NCBI GenBank assembly: GCA_013399015.1
Contig: VWZX01000031.1
Coordinates: 248,001 to 312,000 of the forward strand
Origin: Galbula dea
Taxonomy: Eukaryota; Chordata; Aves; Piciformes; Galbulidae
DNA: 64,000 nt
Direction: 5' to 3'
This document shows positions 1 to 13,041 of the stretch, piece by piece. How positions within the stretch are numbered: the first letter of the stretch is position 1; each line of letters begins with the position of its first letter. The position numbers and the translations under genes are program-made. The notes under the pieces are model-generated. The model had not been told where the DNA came from and ran no database searches. It saw nothing but the letters and a program-made list of their open reading frames with translations.

Positions 1-381
1 TAGCCTTTGCAAACACTGCTGTCACCTCACAGCACCAGAACCACAGGGGAAGCTGCTGCTGCTCTAAGGAAAACCTGTCAGAGAGTCATGTTCTCCTACC
101 TGAGCCAGCAAAGAGCTTTGCCTCCCAGTGCAGCTCCTTCCTCTTGTCCCACAGCACAGTCAGAGCCTGTGTCCACAGACTGCACTGCAATAAATGCAGC
201 ATCCAGAGTCTGAACTCAACACAGGCAAACCTGGGAACCTTGTGCTTTGTTTCAGGTGTTAATCACATTTTTTTCTCCAAGAGCTGGGGTTTAAGCCTTG
301 TTTTCTATTACTCAGCTCTGCCCATCTCTCTGTCTCTCTCTCAGTCTCTTGTGGTGGTTGGTCATGTTCCTGTGCTGTTAC
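1..381. other. Intron downstream of exon 19 (partial)
   Basis: No 4.1R exon is found here on the minus strand; the next C-terminal-domain exon is absent. Otherwise unremarkable unique sequence. Confidence 0.8.
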
Positions 382-483
382 CTTTGTGATCTGGGTGGTG
401 GTGGTGCTGCTGGTGGTTTCTGAAGTGATGGTCTGAGCAGTCAGCAGGATGCCAGGGTCTAAATCTCCATTGCCACCATCTGT
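382..483 (-). CDS. EPB41: EPB41 exon 19: second C-terminal-domain exon, last one in the window
   Basis: A 102-nt exon (34 codons, phase 0-0). The translation is TDGGNGDLDPGILLTAQTIT, then SETTSSTTTTQITK, matching human except for small changes. The acceptor reads CTGTCCCCCAG and the donor GTAACA. The next expected exon (TVKGGISETRIEKR) is not found in positions 1-381, so the 3' end of the gene lies beyond the left edge. Confidence 0.95.
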
Positions 484-589
484 CTGGGGGACAGAAGAAC
501 AGGCTGTCAGTCTGTGGACAGGGTGGACAGGGACAGGCTCTCCACATCAACAGAGCAGGATGCAACCCAAGCACAGAAACTCCTCCCCA

Positions 590-790
590 TTGTGGACAAG
601 GAGGAACTTCTTTACTTTAAGGGTGGTAGAGCCCTGGCCCAGGCTGCCCAGAGAGTTGGGGAAGTCTCCCTCTGTGGAGAGATTCCAAACCCACCTGGAC
701 ACCAACCTGTGCCACCTGCTCTAGGTGCCCCTGCTCTGCCATGGAGGTTGGACTGGATGATCTCCAGAGGTCCCTTCCAACTCCCCAGTG
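590..790 (+). mobile_element. CR1 non-LTR retrotransposon, 3' part
   Basis: Typical CR1 3' region: GGCCCAGGCTGCCCAGAGAG, then a final block with GGTTGGACTGGATGATCTC and AGGTCCCTTCCAACTC. 5'-truncated. The terminal octamer repeat is decayed. Confidence 0.85.
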
Positions 791-1904
791 GGTCTCTGCA
801 GCCCAGCATCACAACACTGGAGAGCACAGTCTCATTCAGGTGTTTCCTACCCTTCCTCCCCACTGACAACACCTTTCACATCTCTTGCTTTAAACTGCAG
901 AAGCAAAGCCCAGCTACTTGCTGAACTAGGAACAACTTCCTTTAGAGCTGGGTAACTCTGTTCCCATCCTGAATGTCTTGACCTTTCCAGGTGTGTCCAA
1001 ACCCCTACAGGAGGTGATCCTTGCCCTCTCCTCCCTGTCTCCCTCGGGGAGCAGCACTAGGGAACGCTGGGCAGCAGCTCCAGCACAGCACTGGGATGAT
1101 CTCTGGGTTTACCACAAGGTGGGAGCATTTGCCACAGACTGGGAGCAATCTGATGGGCTGTCACAAGCTGCTGCAGGCAGAGTGACTTCTCCCAGCCCTG
1201 GAGACACACTTCCCATTCCCCAGTTTAAAATGGTAACAGCAGTAGCAGGAGCAGAACTGCTCCATTCATCTCCTCACTGGCTGAGGAACTGGCTGATGCT
1301 CTCCAGGGCCTGGTGCAGGCAGCTCTGAACCTCTCTCCCCACTCCTGCTGAGCAGCCATGGAATTCCCTGGGAACCCCAAATGATCCAAGTGTGGTCTAT
1401 GGGATACCCACACCTCAACCCACATCCTACTCACTGCAGTCCAAGAGCAAAGCATGGGCTGCTTCTAACCACCACTGCTATGACAAACCCAAAGGTAGCA
1501 AAGGCTCCAAATTCTCAATAGATAAATAAAGCCTATTTTAGATTGAGGATTCCCTTTAACCTCAGCAATTAATTATGCTGGGATCATTCTGCTATTCATC
1601 AGGTACTCCCCCTGGGTGCACTGTATACAAGATCTTTGGTTTTCAACACCTGTGGCAAGGTTGAAACCTGAAGGACACTTCACAAACATTTTCAGAATCA
1701 TTTCTAAACCAAGTTCTGGGGCATGAGCAGCAAGGAGAGGCAGGGAAAGGAAAACAAGGCAGCTCCTGGCCAACTCAGGTTCACTCTGTACTGTCCAATG
1801 CACATCCCAAAGCCACCAGTGGCTGAAGACAAATTCAGTTTGCACACTTGAAAAATAGGAATAGTAAAAGCACTGCTCCTCTAAAACCAGCAGATGCACC
1901 TGGA

Positions 1905-1955
1905 AATACAATCCCAGAATCAGGAAGGTTGGAAGAGACCTCGAAGATAATTCCT
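1905..1955 (-). mobile_element. CR1 3'-end remnant
   Basis: The short sequence CCCAGAATCAGGAAGGTTGG followed by AAGAGACCTCGAAGATAA resembles the inverted CR1 terminus. Confidence 0.55.
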
Positions 1956-2084
1956 AACACTGGGAAACTTCTGGGCTGCCACTCAGATGCTCGGGTGTTC
2001 CTGTCTCATTTGGAGGATTTGGGGAACAAAATGCTTACTTGAGTTTAGTGATGCCCCTGGAGAATGAGTCAGAACACACCTTAC

Positions 2085-2213
2085 CTGGGCAGCTTCATAG
2101 GTGATGGTCTTGGTCTCTGTGTGCACGATGGGGACCTCTTTGGTGGGGATTTCACTCTTGGCGGCGCTGGAGACGTCCGAGATGGTGACAGTCTGGGTCT
2201 TCACTAGAGGTGG
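2085..2213 (-). CDS. EPB41: EPB41 exon 18: first C-terminal-domain exon
   Basis: A 129-nt exon (43 codons, phase 0-0). The translation runs PPLVKTQTVTISDVSSAAKS, then EIPTKEVPIVHTETKTITYE and AAQ, which is 4.1R-specific in detail. The C-terminal domain of 4.1 proteins binds NuMA and other partners and helps membrane targeting. The acceptor reads CCTGTCCCATAG and the donor GTAAGG. Confidence 0.96.
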
Positions 2214-3399
2214 CTATGGGACAGGGTGAAAAACACCTCTGTAAAGACCCAGTGAGCATTTCCACACCCCTGCCCCCTGCCCTGGCAAGAGTTCTGACAC
2301 TGATCTGATAAAAGCACTCTGGGGACTGAGGGCAGCCTGGGAATCTTGGCTTTTGAAGCCTCTGGGAGGGACGCTGCTCAGAGAGCAGAAATCAGGGGGA
2401 GGGTGGCAGAGAGACAAAAATCCTCCAGATCTTCCCCACCACCATGTCCTTGGCTCAGCCCAAAGGAAGGCAGGAAGGGTTTATAAGCAGTGTGTCACAA
2501 TACCACACAGAAACTGTCTCCACTGATTAGGAACTTGCTAATGACTAGAAGCTGCTGGCTAGCTACCAGGGAAAGATGACCTTCATCTACTGATGACCAT
2601 GTCAAGACTGAGGCAAACCCTGGGCAGATAAAGACTTTGGGGAGCCTTCTCCTGACTGCAAATGAAACACTTTAGCAGTAAGACTCCTCATCCTGGCTCT
2701 GTGACTTTTATTAAATCAATGTCAGACAGAACAGAAACATGAGATCTCCAAAGAGAAAGGAGGAGGAAGAGAAAGCAGCTGTTCCACCACCTGATAATCA
2801 TCCAGAAGAATACAGTTAGTTCAGACCCACAGTGCTCTCCCAGAGGCCTCCACTCCTGCTCACCATCCCCAAACCTGGCAGATGCCACTGTGATTGTTAG
2901 CAGGTGACATGGGCACCTCTTTGAACCATCAGCAATTAGCATCAACACTGAAGCAGGCACAAACACCTCCCATGGTGGGGAGCAGAGAGGGGACATCGGA
3001 GCCCACGTTCAACCACGTAAAAGCACATTTTGACAGTGCTTCCAATTTGCTTTGCTGTGCTAGGGCTCAGCCTCCACCCAGCACAGCAGGAGAGAGCAAA
3101 AACCTTAAGGAACTCAAAGTACATGTCTTTGGAGCCCAAATATTTCCCTTTTGGGGGATGCAGCAGGATGCTTTGCTCAAGGCAAAGGGCATCGTGCTGT
3201 GGCCACCGTATTGAAGGCGAAGAGAAATTGTGAGGGGCTTGTGTGCACTGACTGCGGGAGAGGAACCAGCTAGGGAGCTCCAGGCAGAGGCCAAGCCAAG
3301 CCAAACCAAACTCCTCTCAGGTCTGTGGCATCTGCTTGCTGCAGTGTTTGGGTTCCCACTCCCAAGCTCACCGGGGGTGTGAGGAGCAGAGCTCACTAC
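2214..3399. other. Intron between U3 exon and exon 18
   Basis: Unique sequence with no repeat or further exon that I can support. Confidence 0.75.
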
Positions 3400-3867
3400 C
3401 TGGAAGCAGCGAATGAGTGCCGGCAGCCTGCTATTAACCTCCGAGTCGTGACACTCGCCAGTTAGCTTTCTAAAGGCCAATCTGTCTTCACCATCCTCTG
3501 CCACCTCCTCCTCCTCTGCTCCCCAGGGCTGCTGGGGAGGTGAGGCAGGGCTGGCAGGAGGCTCTGGCTCGGAGAGCTCCGAGTCCTTCTCCGCATCTGC
3601 ACAAAGCCCCTTTCCGCAGCTCAGGTCCTCCTCGCTCGCGGGGAGGCTGGGAGCTGGAGCTGCCTCCTCCTCCTCCTCCTGCTCCTCCTCGCTGCTTAGG
3701 GAGGAAGCACCAAAGTGATGGCTGGGAGAAGGCTCTGAGGCAGGTGGCACGAGGGTGTCACTACAAGCTACCGAGTGCTTTGAGCCCTCCCACGCAAAGG
3801 CAGCGATAACACTGCTCCGCTCTGGCACTGCAGCCACATCCTCTCTGGAGAGATAGCCACTCAGTTT
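3400..3867 (-). CDS. EPB41: EPB41 large acidic U3 exon (predicted alternative exon)
   Basis: An uninterrupted 468-nt frame (156 codons, phase 0-0), with acceptor ATTTCTTTTTAG and donor CAG|GTAGTG. It begins KLSGYLSREDVAAVPERSS, has an acidic run (SSLSSEEEQEEEEE), Pro/Ser-rich stretches (SEPEPPASPASPP) and ends LPALIRCFQ. It is markedly CpG-rich compared with the flanking introns, as coding sequence often is here. It lies between the spectrin-actin-binding exon and the C-terminal domain, the variable U3 region, where some mammalian 4.1R transcripts also carry large extra exons. Whether it is orthologous to one of those I cannot confirm. Low complexity and phase 0-0 suggest a tissue-specific disordered insert. 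Confidence 0.82.
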
Positions 3868-4817
3868 CTAAAAAGAAATGAATACACAAAAAAGGCCAAA
3901 AGAGAGAGAAAAAGAGAGAGAGTGTTAGGGAGAACAGGAGGTCATGGAGCATAAAGGCAAAACATTAGGCTTGTATAATACATCACAACTCCAGTAACAC
4001 ATGCAACAGAGCTGGGTCTGGACACAGGGAAGCCTTCGTGTTCCGTGATGGATCTGCTGTGTTGACTTCCTGGTGCATTCATAATCCACTCTGCCAAGGC
4101 TTAAGGAATTCACCTCAGAACAACTCTCTGCACCATCAGGAAGAGCAACCACTCAACACTTTGTGCCCAGTTTGGAAACAGAAGTGATCTGAGTGTCACA
4201 AGTGGGGACTTGTGCACATCCGAACTCCGCATGTGCCACAAAACTCCCTGGCTGCAGCAAAACCAAACCCCAGTTCTGCTCTCAACTCCTCAAAATATTT
4301 CATGCTGTGTTTGAATTTGCACATGGAGGTGAAGAGAATAAGCCCAGAATCCCTGTGCAGGGTAATCCACAGAGCCTGAGCCTTTCTCTTTTCCTCATCC
4401 CTCCAAGCACCTCCTGGGCTGCTGCAGCCTCCAGGATCACTGGTAAAACTCCTGTGGGACTATCTACAAGTTAGTGTTGAAATCAACTGCTTCAATGACT
4501 GAGAGGCTCTAGGATTGGGGAAGCAACTTGGTCATCTGAAAGAACCTCTACCACTTCTTGGAGACAAACCAGTTCAATTAACCTAGCACAAAACTAGTGA
4601 CCAACAAAGAAATGTGGCCTTAGGCTGGAAAGGATTGACACTGCTGTGTGCTGAGCCCATCACCACCCAGGGTGTGCTTCAGGTTCTTCCTCAACAAGCT
4701 GCATGTGGCCACCAGGACTGCTGCAAGGTTTGTAGCACACTTTATCCCAAAAGCAGCTGGCATCAGAAACCTTTGCAGCAGCCAAACCTGCTGAGGTGTA
4801 ACATAATTGGCATTGAG

Positions 4818-5030
4818 CATCACAGAGTCATCAAATGGTTTGGGTGGGAAGGGACCATTCCAGGGCATCTAGTCCAAACCTCCTGCACTCACCAGGGACA
4901 TCTGCAACTAGAGCAGGTTGCTCACAGCCCCAGACAACCTGAGCTGGGATGGTTCCAGGGATGGGACATCTCCCACCTCTATGGGCAGCCTGGGCCAGGC
5001 TCTCACCAGCCTCACTTTGCTTAACACAAG
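4818..5030 (-). mobile_element. CR1 retrotransposon, 5'-truncated
   Basis: Begins on the plus strand with the inverted 3' terminus (CACAGAGTCATCAAATGG) and runs through GGACATCTCCCACCTCTATG to a 5' truncation. About 95% identical by eye over 110 bp to the copy at 10.8 kb, so same subfamily. Confidence 0.92.
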
Positions 5031-5888
5031 GCACAACACTGCAGTGTTCCACAGACCAGAAGAGGAGTAGAGGTTATCAGCATTCATGGCCATGTCTTCA
5101 TCTTCCTTTCAAACCTGCACTGATAACTGCCAATATACTGATCTCTCCTTAATTCTATATGCTAACCCTTGCAAATTGATCATGGGATCTCCAGAGGATG
5201 CCACACATGGAATGGAAAATGCCTTAGGAGCAAGGTTTCCTTCAACATCAGCTGGGGCATGACTGGACCAAGAGGAAGAACAGAACCTCCAGCAAAAACC
5301 AAAGCAGATTAAAGCAGGAACACGACCACAGATCTACTGAAGAGACAAACACTGGTATGCAGTGAAAACCAACCTCCCAGCTCCCTTCTGAGCACAGAAC
5401 AAAATCATTTTGGAAGGATCTTAGATGGTAAAAGCATGAAGGAAAGGAAAAGGCCCAAGAAAGCCCACGGTGTACACACACACTGATACCTGCAGAGCCA
5501 AGAGTGGCAATGAACATGCAACCATCCAGGGAGGAGGAAACCCTGATAAGATCAACCCGGTAGAAGCACTTGGCTTTGCTTTCCTAGTCTACCAGTAACA
5601 ATCCAGACTCATTGAAAGGTATTTGTGTCTATATAAAATGATGGATTTACACCTTTTCAAGTCCAACTCTGTCTGTCCCTCTGTTTAAAGGCCCCTTGCA
5701 CACAGGCTAGCCAAGATCATCCTTTCATTAAGACCAACAAAACCCCTCTAGGAATTGGAACATCTGTTACAGACTCTGATCTTATCAAGATTTACTTTAA
5801 TTCACAAACGTAGAAGCATTCCTAGTTTTAGGGCTTAGGGCTAGGGAGTTTCAGGTTCTCCTCCAAAGCTGGGCTGGGAGATAAAGCC

Positions 5889-5942
5889 AAAGCAGAGACA
5901 CAAACCCAAAGCAGAGACACAAACCCAAAGCAGAGACACCTC
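5889..5942. repeat. Three-copy 19-bp tandem repeat
   Basis: The unit AAAGCAGAGACACAAACCC is repeated nearly perfectly three times at 5889, 5908 and 5927. Confidence 0.85.
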
Positions 5943-8900
5943 CACTGAGCAGAAAGCAGAGGACTGACAAAGCCAGAGGCAGCCTAAAGAAAAGCCAGGA
6001 CAGGATGCAGTGTCCTGGAGGAAACACACTGAAAACCAGCCATGAAAGCAACTAGATCATGAGCCTGGGAATGCCAATCTTTGTGCACCCACTGGGGGCA
6101 GATCCTGAGGGCAGAGCTGCAGCAGGACAGTGTGGGAAGTGACAGGGGATAAATTAATAACAGGCTTAATGGCATGGCTGATGCCAGCAACCACAAGGAT
6201 TTCTTTTCTCTTCAAATGTGGCTCTGTAGAACATTTGCTTTCTGGATTTTTTCAAGAAGACAGGATTTTGGGTGAGGATCTCTAGGTGTGACCCAGCTGC
6301 CCCGTGCTAGCAGCCCATGGGCTGCAGAAATCCCCTAAGATATTCCATCCCCCTCAGCCCAAACTAAGCTCTTGCCACACAGGAAACTTTAGGAGTGCTA
6401 AAACAACATCAACCTGCCACTTATCACAAATACTTGATCAAAAATAACAAACCCCTGTCACACCAGTGCACACTGACTCCCTCCAACATGAAGTGCCACC
6501 ACTTCCAGGCACAGAGCACTTCCCAGTCCCTCTGGTGCTCACTGTGGCACTGCAGCCATTGCCTCTGGTGCCTGTTATTAGGTTATCCCCAAAGAAGTAT
6601 CCAGAGAAGCTCACAGGCTTGCTGTGACTGCCTACAGGGACAGAAGCAGCTGCTGGTGCTTTGTAGTGCCCCACACTCACCAGCCAGAGCTCCCAGCCCA
6701 AGTGCTGCTCAAGCTCACTGCTGCCAGAGCCCTGGGGTCAAATGCATTAGCAAGCAGAAGAGAAGAGCTCCTGATTTGACAATACCTGCCAGGCCTTATG
6801 GAACTGCTTGGCCTTAAAGACAGAAGGGACACAGTTTAGAAGCTGTTCAACATCACCATTGGAAAAGGATGGCCAGGAGCTACACATCTGCAGTCTAGGA
6901 TGGGTTTTTGATCTGCTCACACCCATCCTGACTATGCTTAGGCAACAGGAGGATAAAAGAGTCTGACCAAAATTCAGAGGAAGGCTAGAAAATATACAGC
7001 AGATAAAAATGGACTTGCTGCTGTGAATGAGGTCCCAGGATATTACAGGATACACAGCAGCCACTGCCATCAACCCCTTGGCAACATGAAACCATCTCAA
7101 GATCAATACTCAAGTTATCACAATAAGGTTGCTGAGCAATAGGATTCCTCTCCCCACCCACCCCAATCCCCTTCCCATCCCTTCTGTGGGTCAGATACCC
7201 CTGGATGAGCAGCTTCTTACTCCAAATTCCCTCTGCAGACAAAAAGCTGCAGCTGGTGACACTGCAAATGCTGCCTCTGGTTTAGGGTAGGAGCAGCAGG
7301 TGAGAAGAATGGAGACACCAGCAGGGTTTAGAACTGACATCACTTTTGTGCTGCTGCATTTCACCTGCTTCATTTCATACATGAAGTCAAGAGCTCTGCT
7401 CTGGTGCTGGGCTCCTCCAGGAAAGCAGCAGCACAAGCCTCATGCTGCTCCATCCCAGCCAGATTTGCTCTCCTGTGATTGCTCATGACTGCACAGAATG
7501 AGCCAAACAGTAAATAACCCCCCAGAAGAAAAGCTGGGAGTTCAAAATTAAGACTGCTTCTTGATACAGCCTCTAGCCACAACCTCAGGCAGCTTCCACC
7601 ACCTAAAACCCAACCAGCAGCTTGCACTGAATGAGCACACAGGGACATGATGGTTCATGAGGGACAGGGTTTCTTCCCTTACACAAACACAAAGGAGCAT
7701 TTTTGCCCTCAGACTAACACAACATGCAGGGCAGAGGCTCTCACAACTGCACTGCACAGGACCTCCAACCTGCTCTTCCTACCACTCACTCCCAGAAGCA
7801 AAGAGGGAGAAGGTGTCAGTGTTCCACTGAGCCCTTGGCAAAGGGCTGAAGGTGCCAGTGTTCCATCTGGCAAAGGGCTGAACCTTTCAGACCTCCCTCT
7901 GCCAACAAAGACTTTGTTTTCTTTTTACCCCCAGCTGGATTTAATCCTCAATTGAATTCTTTTGGCCAGTTTGAGAGTGAGCTTTGCTTACAGCCACAGC
8001 CTTGCATGACCTCTGTGCCCACAGCATGAAACCCAGACACAGCAAAGTGATAACCTGGAGTCTGCTGGCTCCTGCTTCAAGGAGGCAACACTGAGGGTTA
8101 GTCTGAGGAAGCCAACACAGGTGACAAGACAGCTTTTGTTGTTAATAAGCAGTGGAAAGAAGAATCTGATTTGCAATTCACATTTATTAATGATAAATGT
8201 ACATATTTACACAGAAAAATCTGAGGAAGAAATACAAAAGCAAAAAAAGTGTTCCAAAAGAGAGCATCTTAGGTAAAAAAAGAAAGTGTTTTTAGTCCCC
8301 ACAAACTGATCCAACACAACTGTGGAAGCACTGCTAGAAGATCCCCAAGTGGCACAAGCCAAGGCTACTCCTTCCCTAGAGATGCAAGCAGGGACACACC
8401 AGAGAAGCCACCACTGCTAGGCTCTCCAGTCTCACCCACTGCTAACTGCAGACCAAAAAGTTCCTCCATGAATCCATAACCCCTCTGTGGGTCACTTTTC
8501 CTGCAAGCATCCTCCCTCAGTTGCTTAAACCAGAACAGGTCCCATCAGCTCATCACCAGGAGAAAAGAAAACCCAAGAAGCCTGTGGAGTCATTCTCAGG
8601 GTGCCAAGTTCCTGGCCTTTATGTGAAGACACTTTGCCTACAGCCTTCCTCAGGAGCCCTGGGGTATCAACACAACCTCAGCCCTGCAAACACCAGCTGC
8701 TCCTCTGGTGCCACACTGAGGAAATTCACTTCTCTTCATTCTAGCAGGACAGGAGATGAAAACTAAGTATCTGCTTTTGAAGGTCATCACTAGTTACTGC
8801 ACAAACTGCCAGGGAGGAGACTTGGTCTTAGTTTAACTCCATACCCTCACCTGCCCTGGCTTCATCTTCACTGACCCCCAGAGCAAAGCAGGAGAGGCCA

Positions 8901-10804
8901 ACAGTTGACCTGTTGCCTTTCACCAATGGCAAAGGGAAGAGGAGATGATGTTTTACAGCAGTGCACACCTCAGCTATCACTGATGATGATCACACACAGA
9001 GCCCAGCACCTAACACAGCCTCAGAGCTGGATCTCAGTGCCATGCTAGCAGCTCTGCCTTCAAAGTGCTACTTGCTGCTTCAAAACACCATGAAAGCCCC
9101 AGAAACCATCCTGTGTTTTATCTGCTCTTCAGAAGAGATGGCACCAGGGGAAGAGGGCTCAGAAAGGGAAAGGAGATTCAGAAAGCACAAGGCCAACCAC
9201 CAGCCTTGTGATAGAAAATGCTGAAGCCTCAAGAACCTCTAACTAGATCCCACCCCTGAGCACCACAAAGCCTCACTGCAGCTGAGAGGCCACACCACAA
9301 AACTCTGGGAAAGTCCAATTAACACCAGAACTGCCAGCAGTCTTGTGACAGCTATGGCCTTGGTCTGCCAGAGTCTCCAAAGTGTCTTTGGCTGCAGCAG
9401 GTCACACTGAAAAGTGAGGATTCCTCATGTCACCCTGGATGAGGTTATGTGCTGCAGCCCTTTCCAGCTTCCCTTTGGATAATCCTGCTCTCCATCACTC
9501 CCAGACTGGCACTGCACTGGCCACAGCCAACTAGAATCCCATCCCCAGCCTTTGTTGGGGCAGGTAACTGGGGAGCTGCCAGTGCTCTGCAGCAGGTTTG
9601 TTCCTGAGGAAGAAAGGGAGCCAAGTCCACAGGGTGGTTCCTTTATGGCAACCCTGAGATGTCTGCCCTTAGCTGGAGCCAGAGTGAATCAGCAATCCCT
9701 GGGCATAGGTATGACAACAGACATCCCCAAATCCCTTCCTCCAGCCCCAAATCCTGCATGGCTACCAAGGGACAAGGGTGAGGCCAGGAATCAGGCAGCA
9801 CAGCACCGAGGTGTGTGAGATCTGGAACAGGCAGGAAGGGCAGATGTGAGGTGCAGGAACAAGACCTCAGCTGGGGATTGCCACAGGGAACATCTGAAAC
9901 TCCTTTAACCTTACAAGCAAACAGGGGGAAAAAGAGCAGAGGAGCAAAGGGGCTGGAGCACAGTGGGGACACCCCTGTGGTGTTGAAGGAATGAAGGATC
10001 TGTCCCTGATAAGCTCTGGGCTTCCTCTGTCAGGAGAGAGCACATCCACTGGGTGAGCAGAGAGAGCTGGCAGAGAAACAGAAAGGCTTTGTTCAGCTTC
10101 TTTATATTCTGCAGTGGTAACTGTTATAGAAATCCCAAAAATGTTTCCTGAGCATTCTCAGAATGTAAAGTGGCCAAGGATTTTTGCTGATGGTAACCAG
10201 CTTGATCTCAAGCTGAAACCAGAAAGAGCAGGAGAGAGATCATCTGGAGCAGTTCAAGAGCTGAGCTCAGTGTCTAACAGAGTGCATCTCATCACACTGG
10301 GCTAAGACACCCTGAGCACTACATTCCAACCCTGCTCTGGGCAAAGATCTGTAGACTTTAGGTCCTTTGGAAATGGTAGAGAGAGCTACAGGAACCATGG
10401 CTTTGCAAAAGCCACTGCTATGGCTTCCAAGTCCTTGTCATGGGTTCAAAGCTGGCACATGGCAACCCCAGCAGTGCCCACAGCAGCACACAGCAGCTCA
10501 CTGCAGCAATGGCTCTGGAAAGGAAGCAGGGGTCTGTTCAAGCTGCTCTTCTCCAGGAAACACAGACAGAATGGACAGAGAGAGACCTGAACAAGTCCTG
10601 TCCTCTCCCTCTCTACACCAGGCTGGGGAGAACACAGGGTCCCTGGGTTTCATCATTCCTGCCCCCAACTTGAGGAATGGGATTCAGGCAGGGAACCCCA
10701 GCCAGAAGCATCCCCTTGGTCTTCTTCCATCCTGCACCTTCTGCACAGCATCTGATACCTCAGTATGCTTCCTCTCCTCTCCAGGGCCCCCCACCTTCTG
10801 GAGA

Positions 10805-11165
10805 CAGAATCATCAAATGGTTTGGGTGGGAAGGGACCTTTCAGGGTCATCTAGTCCAACCCCTCTGTCCTCTGCAGGGACATCTGCAACTGGAGCAGGT
10901 TGCTCAGAGCCCCAGACAACCTGAGCTGGGATGGTTCCAGGGATGGGACATCTCCCACCTCTCTGGGCAGCCTGGGTCAGGCTCTCACCCACCCTCAGTG
11001 GGAAACATTTCTCCCTTACACCTCATCTAAATCTCTCTCTTCTAGTTTCAAGCCATCAGCCCTTGGCCTGTCCCAACAGCTCCTGCTAAAAGTCTGTCCC
11101 CATCGTTTTCACAGGCCCTTGAAGTACTGGAAGGCTGCAAGAAGGTCTCAGCAGCTCTCCTTCAC
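10805..11165 (-). mobile_element. CR1 retrotransposon, 5'-truncated
   Basis: Inverted terminus CAGAATCATCAAATGGTTTG, then the diagnostic subfamily blocks CATCTCCCACCTCTCTGGGC and CTTGGCCTGTCCCAACAGCT. A longer copy of the same subfamily as 4.8, 27.2, 39.9 and 42.1 kb. Confidence 0.93.
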
Positions 11166-13041
11166 CCCAGGGGATGTCTGCACAACCACCCAGTGACTTC
11201 CACACTTCCAGCCACTGAAAGAGGAAGACTGTGTTCTGAAGGCAGTGTGTTAAAAAGGGAAGAACACTTTCCAATGAAAAATCAGCATCCTCACAAAACA
11301 AAGTCCTAAAGGCACAAACTGGTGACCTAATTGGAGCAAGTTACAAGAGGAATCAGAAAGATTCCTGCAAGATCAAGAGGAAGGGAAGGGTTTCACTAGC
11401 AACCTAACTGTGAGACAGCATCTGGAGAACCTCAACCTGTACACTGAGAGCAAGAGCAGCTCAAGTAGTCTGGGACACTCCACAGTCCTTCAGACCAGAC
11501 AGCACATGCCATAGTTGCCTTTTTCCTGCAAGCTTATCTGCTAGCTTCCTAACTAACACTGTTCACACAGATACAGATCTAGAGAGGGTGATAATTACAG
11601 CTATTTATAGATATTCACATGTTTTAGTCCCTGTATGAAATGCCTTCTCCTTTCTCATCTGTGCTGCTGGAGCAGCTGCCCACACCAGTGGCACTGGTGC
11701 CTGTTCTCAGGAGTAATTGTGTCTACAGCAATCCTCCAGGAAAGCAACAGAAAGCAGATTACCACTGAAAGGAGAAGCAGTTGGCTCAGCTCAGTCCCAG
11801 AATCACTATGTACAGAAAAGAAACCCCTTAGCCACAAAGTCCCATCCTCCCTCCAGCTGCAACCCAGCTCTGCTCAGCTCAGCTGGGCAACTCCTCCAGG
11901 AGCCTTCCCCAGCTCAGGCAGGTTAAGGTGGATACACATGAGCATCATCCAGACATTTACATTGTAGGCAATAAACAACAAGGAGCATGCAAGGGTTTGG
12001 TTAGAGAAGTCAAAACAATTGATGGCTTTAACATTCAGAGTGTGTCCTGATGTGGGAAAGTCAACATGCTAAGAGGAGACATACCTAAGAGCAGGTTACT
12101 CCATTCCTGTGACCTAAGCAAACATGCACCAAGTTAGTTCAACACAAATCCAATGAAACACATCTGCAGTGCACCCAGACCACCAGAGGCAGCAAAAGGA
12201 TTTAGCTGTTGACAAGAAACAGTTCCTTGCAATAGGTTTTCTCCTACAACACAACCAACCTCCATCTCTTTGGAGATGAGGACAGGGGTGTGAGAGGGAA
12301 GCTGGGATGCTCTGCTTCCCACCCCCAGGACAATGAGAAGTTGCCTGTTCCTGTCTCTAGGTTAAAGCTCACAGCAGCATTGATAATCCACAGGTACTGC
12401 AATGCCAACCTTGGCTTCCTAGAAAAGGAGTGGTTATGGATTGGGTTCAGCAGGCTGCTGAAAAGCCCATTTTGGATGAGTATCAAATGTTCTTCAGCTT
12501 CCCAACACCTCCCATGTAACCACCAAGCATCAAAGCAAGTCTTCAGCCACTCCTAGGTGGCATCTACAGGGGCTGAAGAAGCAAACATCTCCTCCCCCCC
12601 TCTTTCCACTCCCCATCTGCCCTCTTACAGCAACCAGGAGCATGGCTCAGAGGATTGGCTTTTGCAGGCTAAGGAAACTTCAAGCATGGAGCTGGCAATC
12701 CATGACCACTCCTGCCAGGTCCTGGCTCCCAGCTCCAGGAGGACACAGAGCAAGGTAAGAGGACAGTCCCAGGGTGTCCCTCCCCGGGACGACGAACTAC
12801 AGAGAGCAGAGCCCAGCACAAGGAGGATGCAGCAGAGGCTATGGCCAAGAAATTCAGGAGCTTTGGTCTTGAGGTTTCAACAGGACCCTGTTGCCACTCA
12901 GAGAAAGAGCAGCCACCAAACAGTCAGTGCTACCACCAGGAGAAAGGACATCATAAAGGGAATACGTGGAGAAGGAAAAATGCTAGAGGACAGCTGACAC
13001 TTTTGGAGTGATTTCTGCTCTTCAGGAATTGCAATAGAAAC

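Larger units (their letters stand above)
484..2084. other. Intron 18/19
   Basis: Starts beside a plus-strand CR1 piece (about 590-790) and holds a short minus-strand CR1 remnant near 1905-1955. The rest shows nothing recognisable. Confidence 0.8.

Noticed and set aside
10367..10924. 185-codon plus-strand open frame
   Set aside because: Runs into a CR1 end and has no recognisable domain; antisense to the EPB41 intron.
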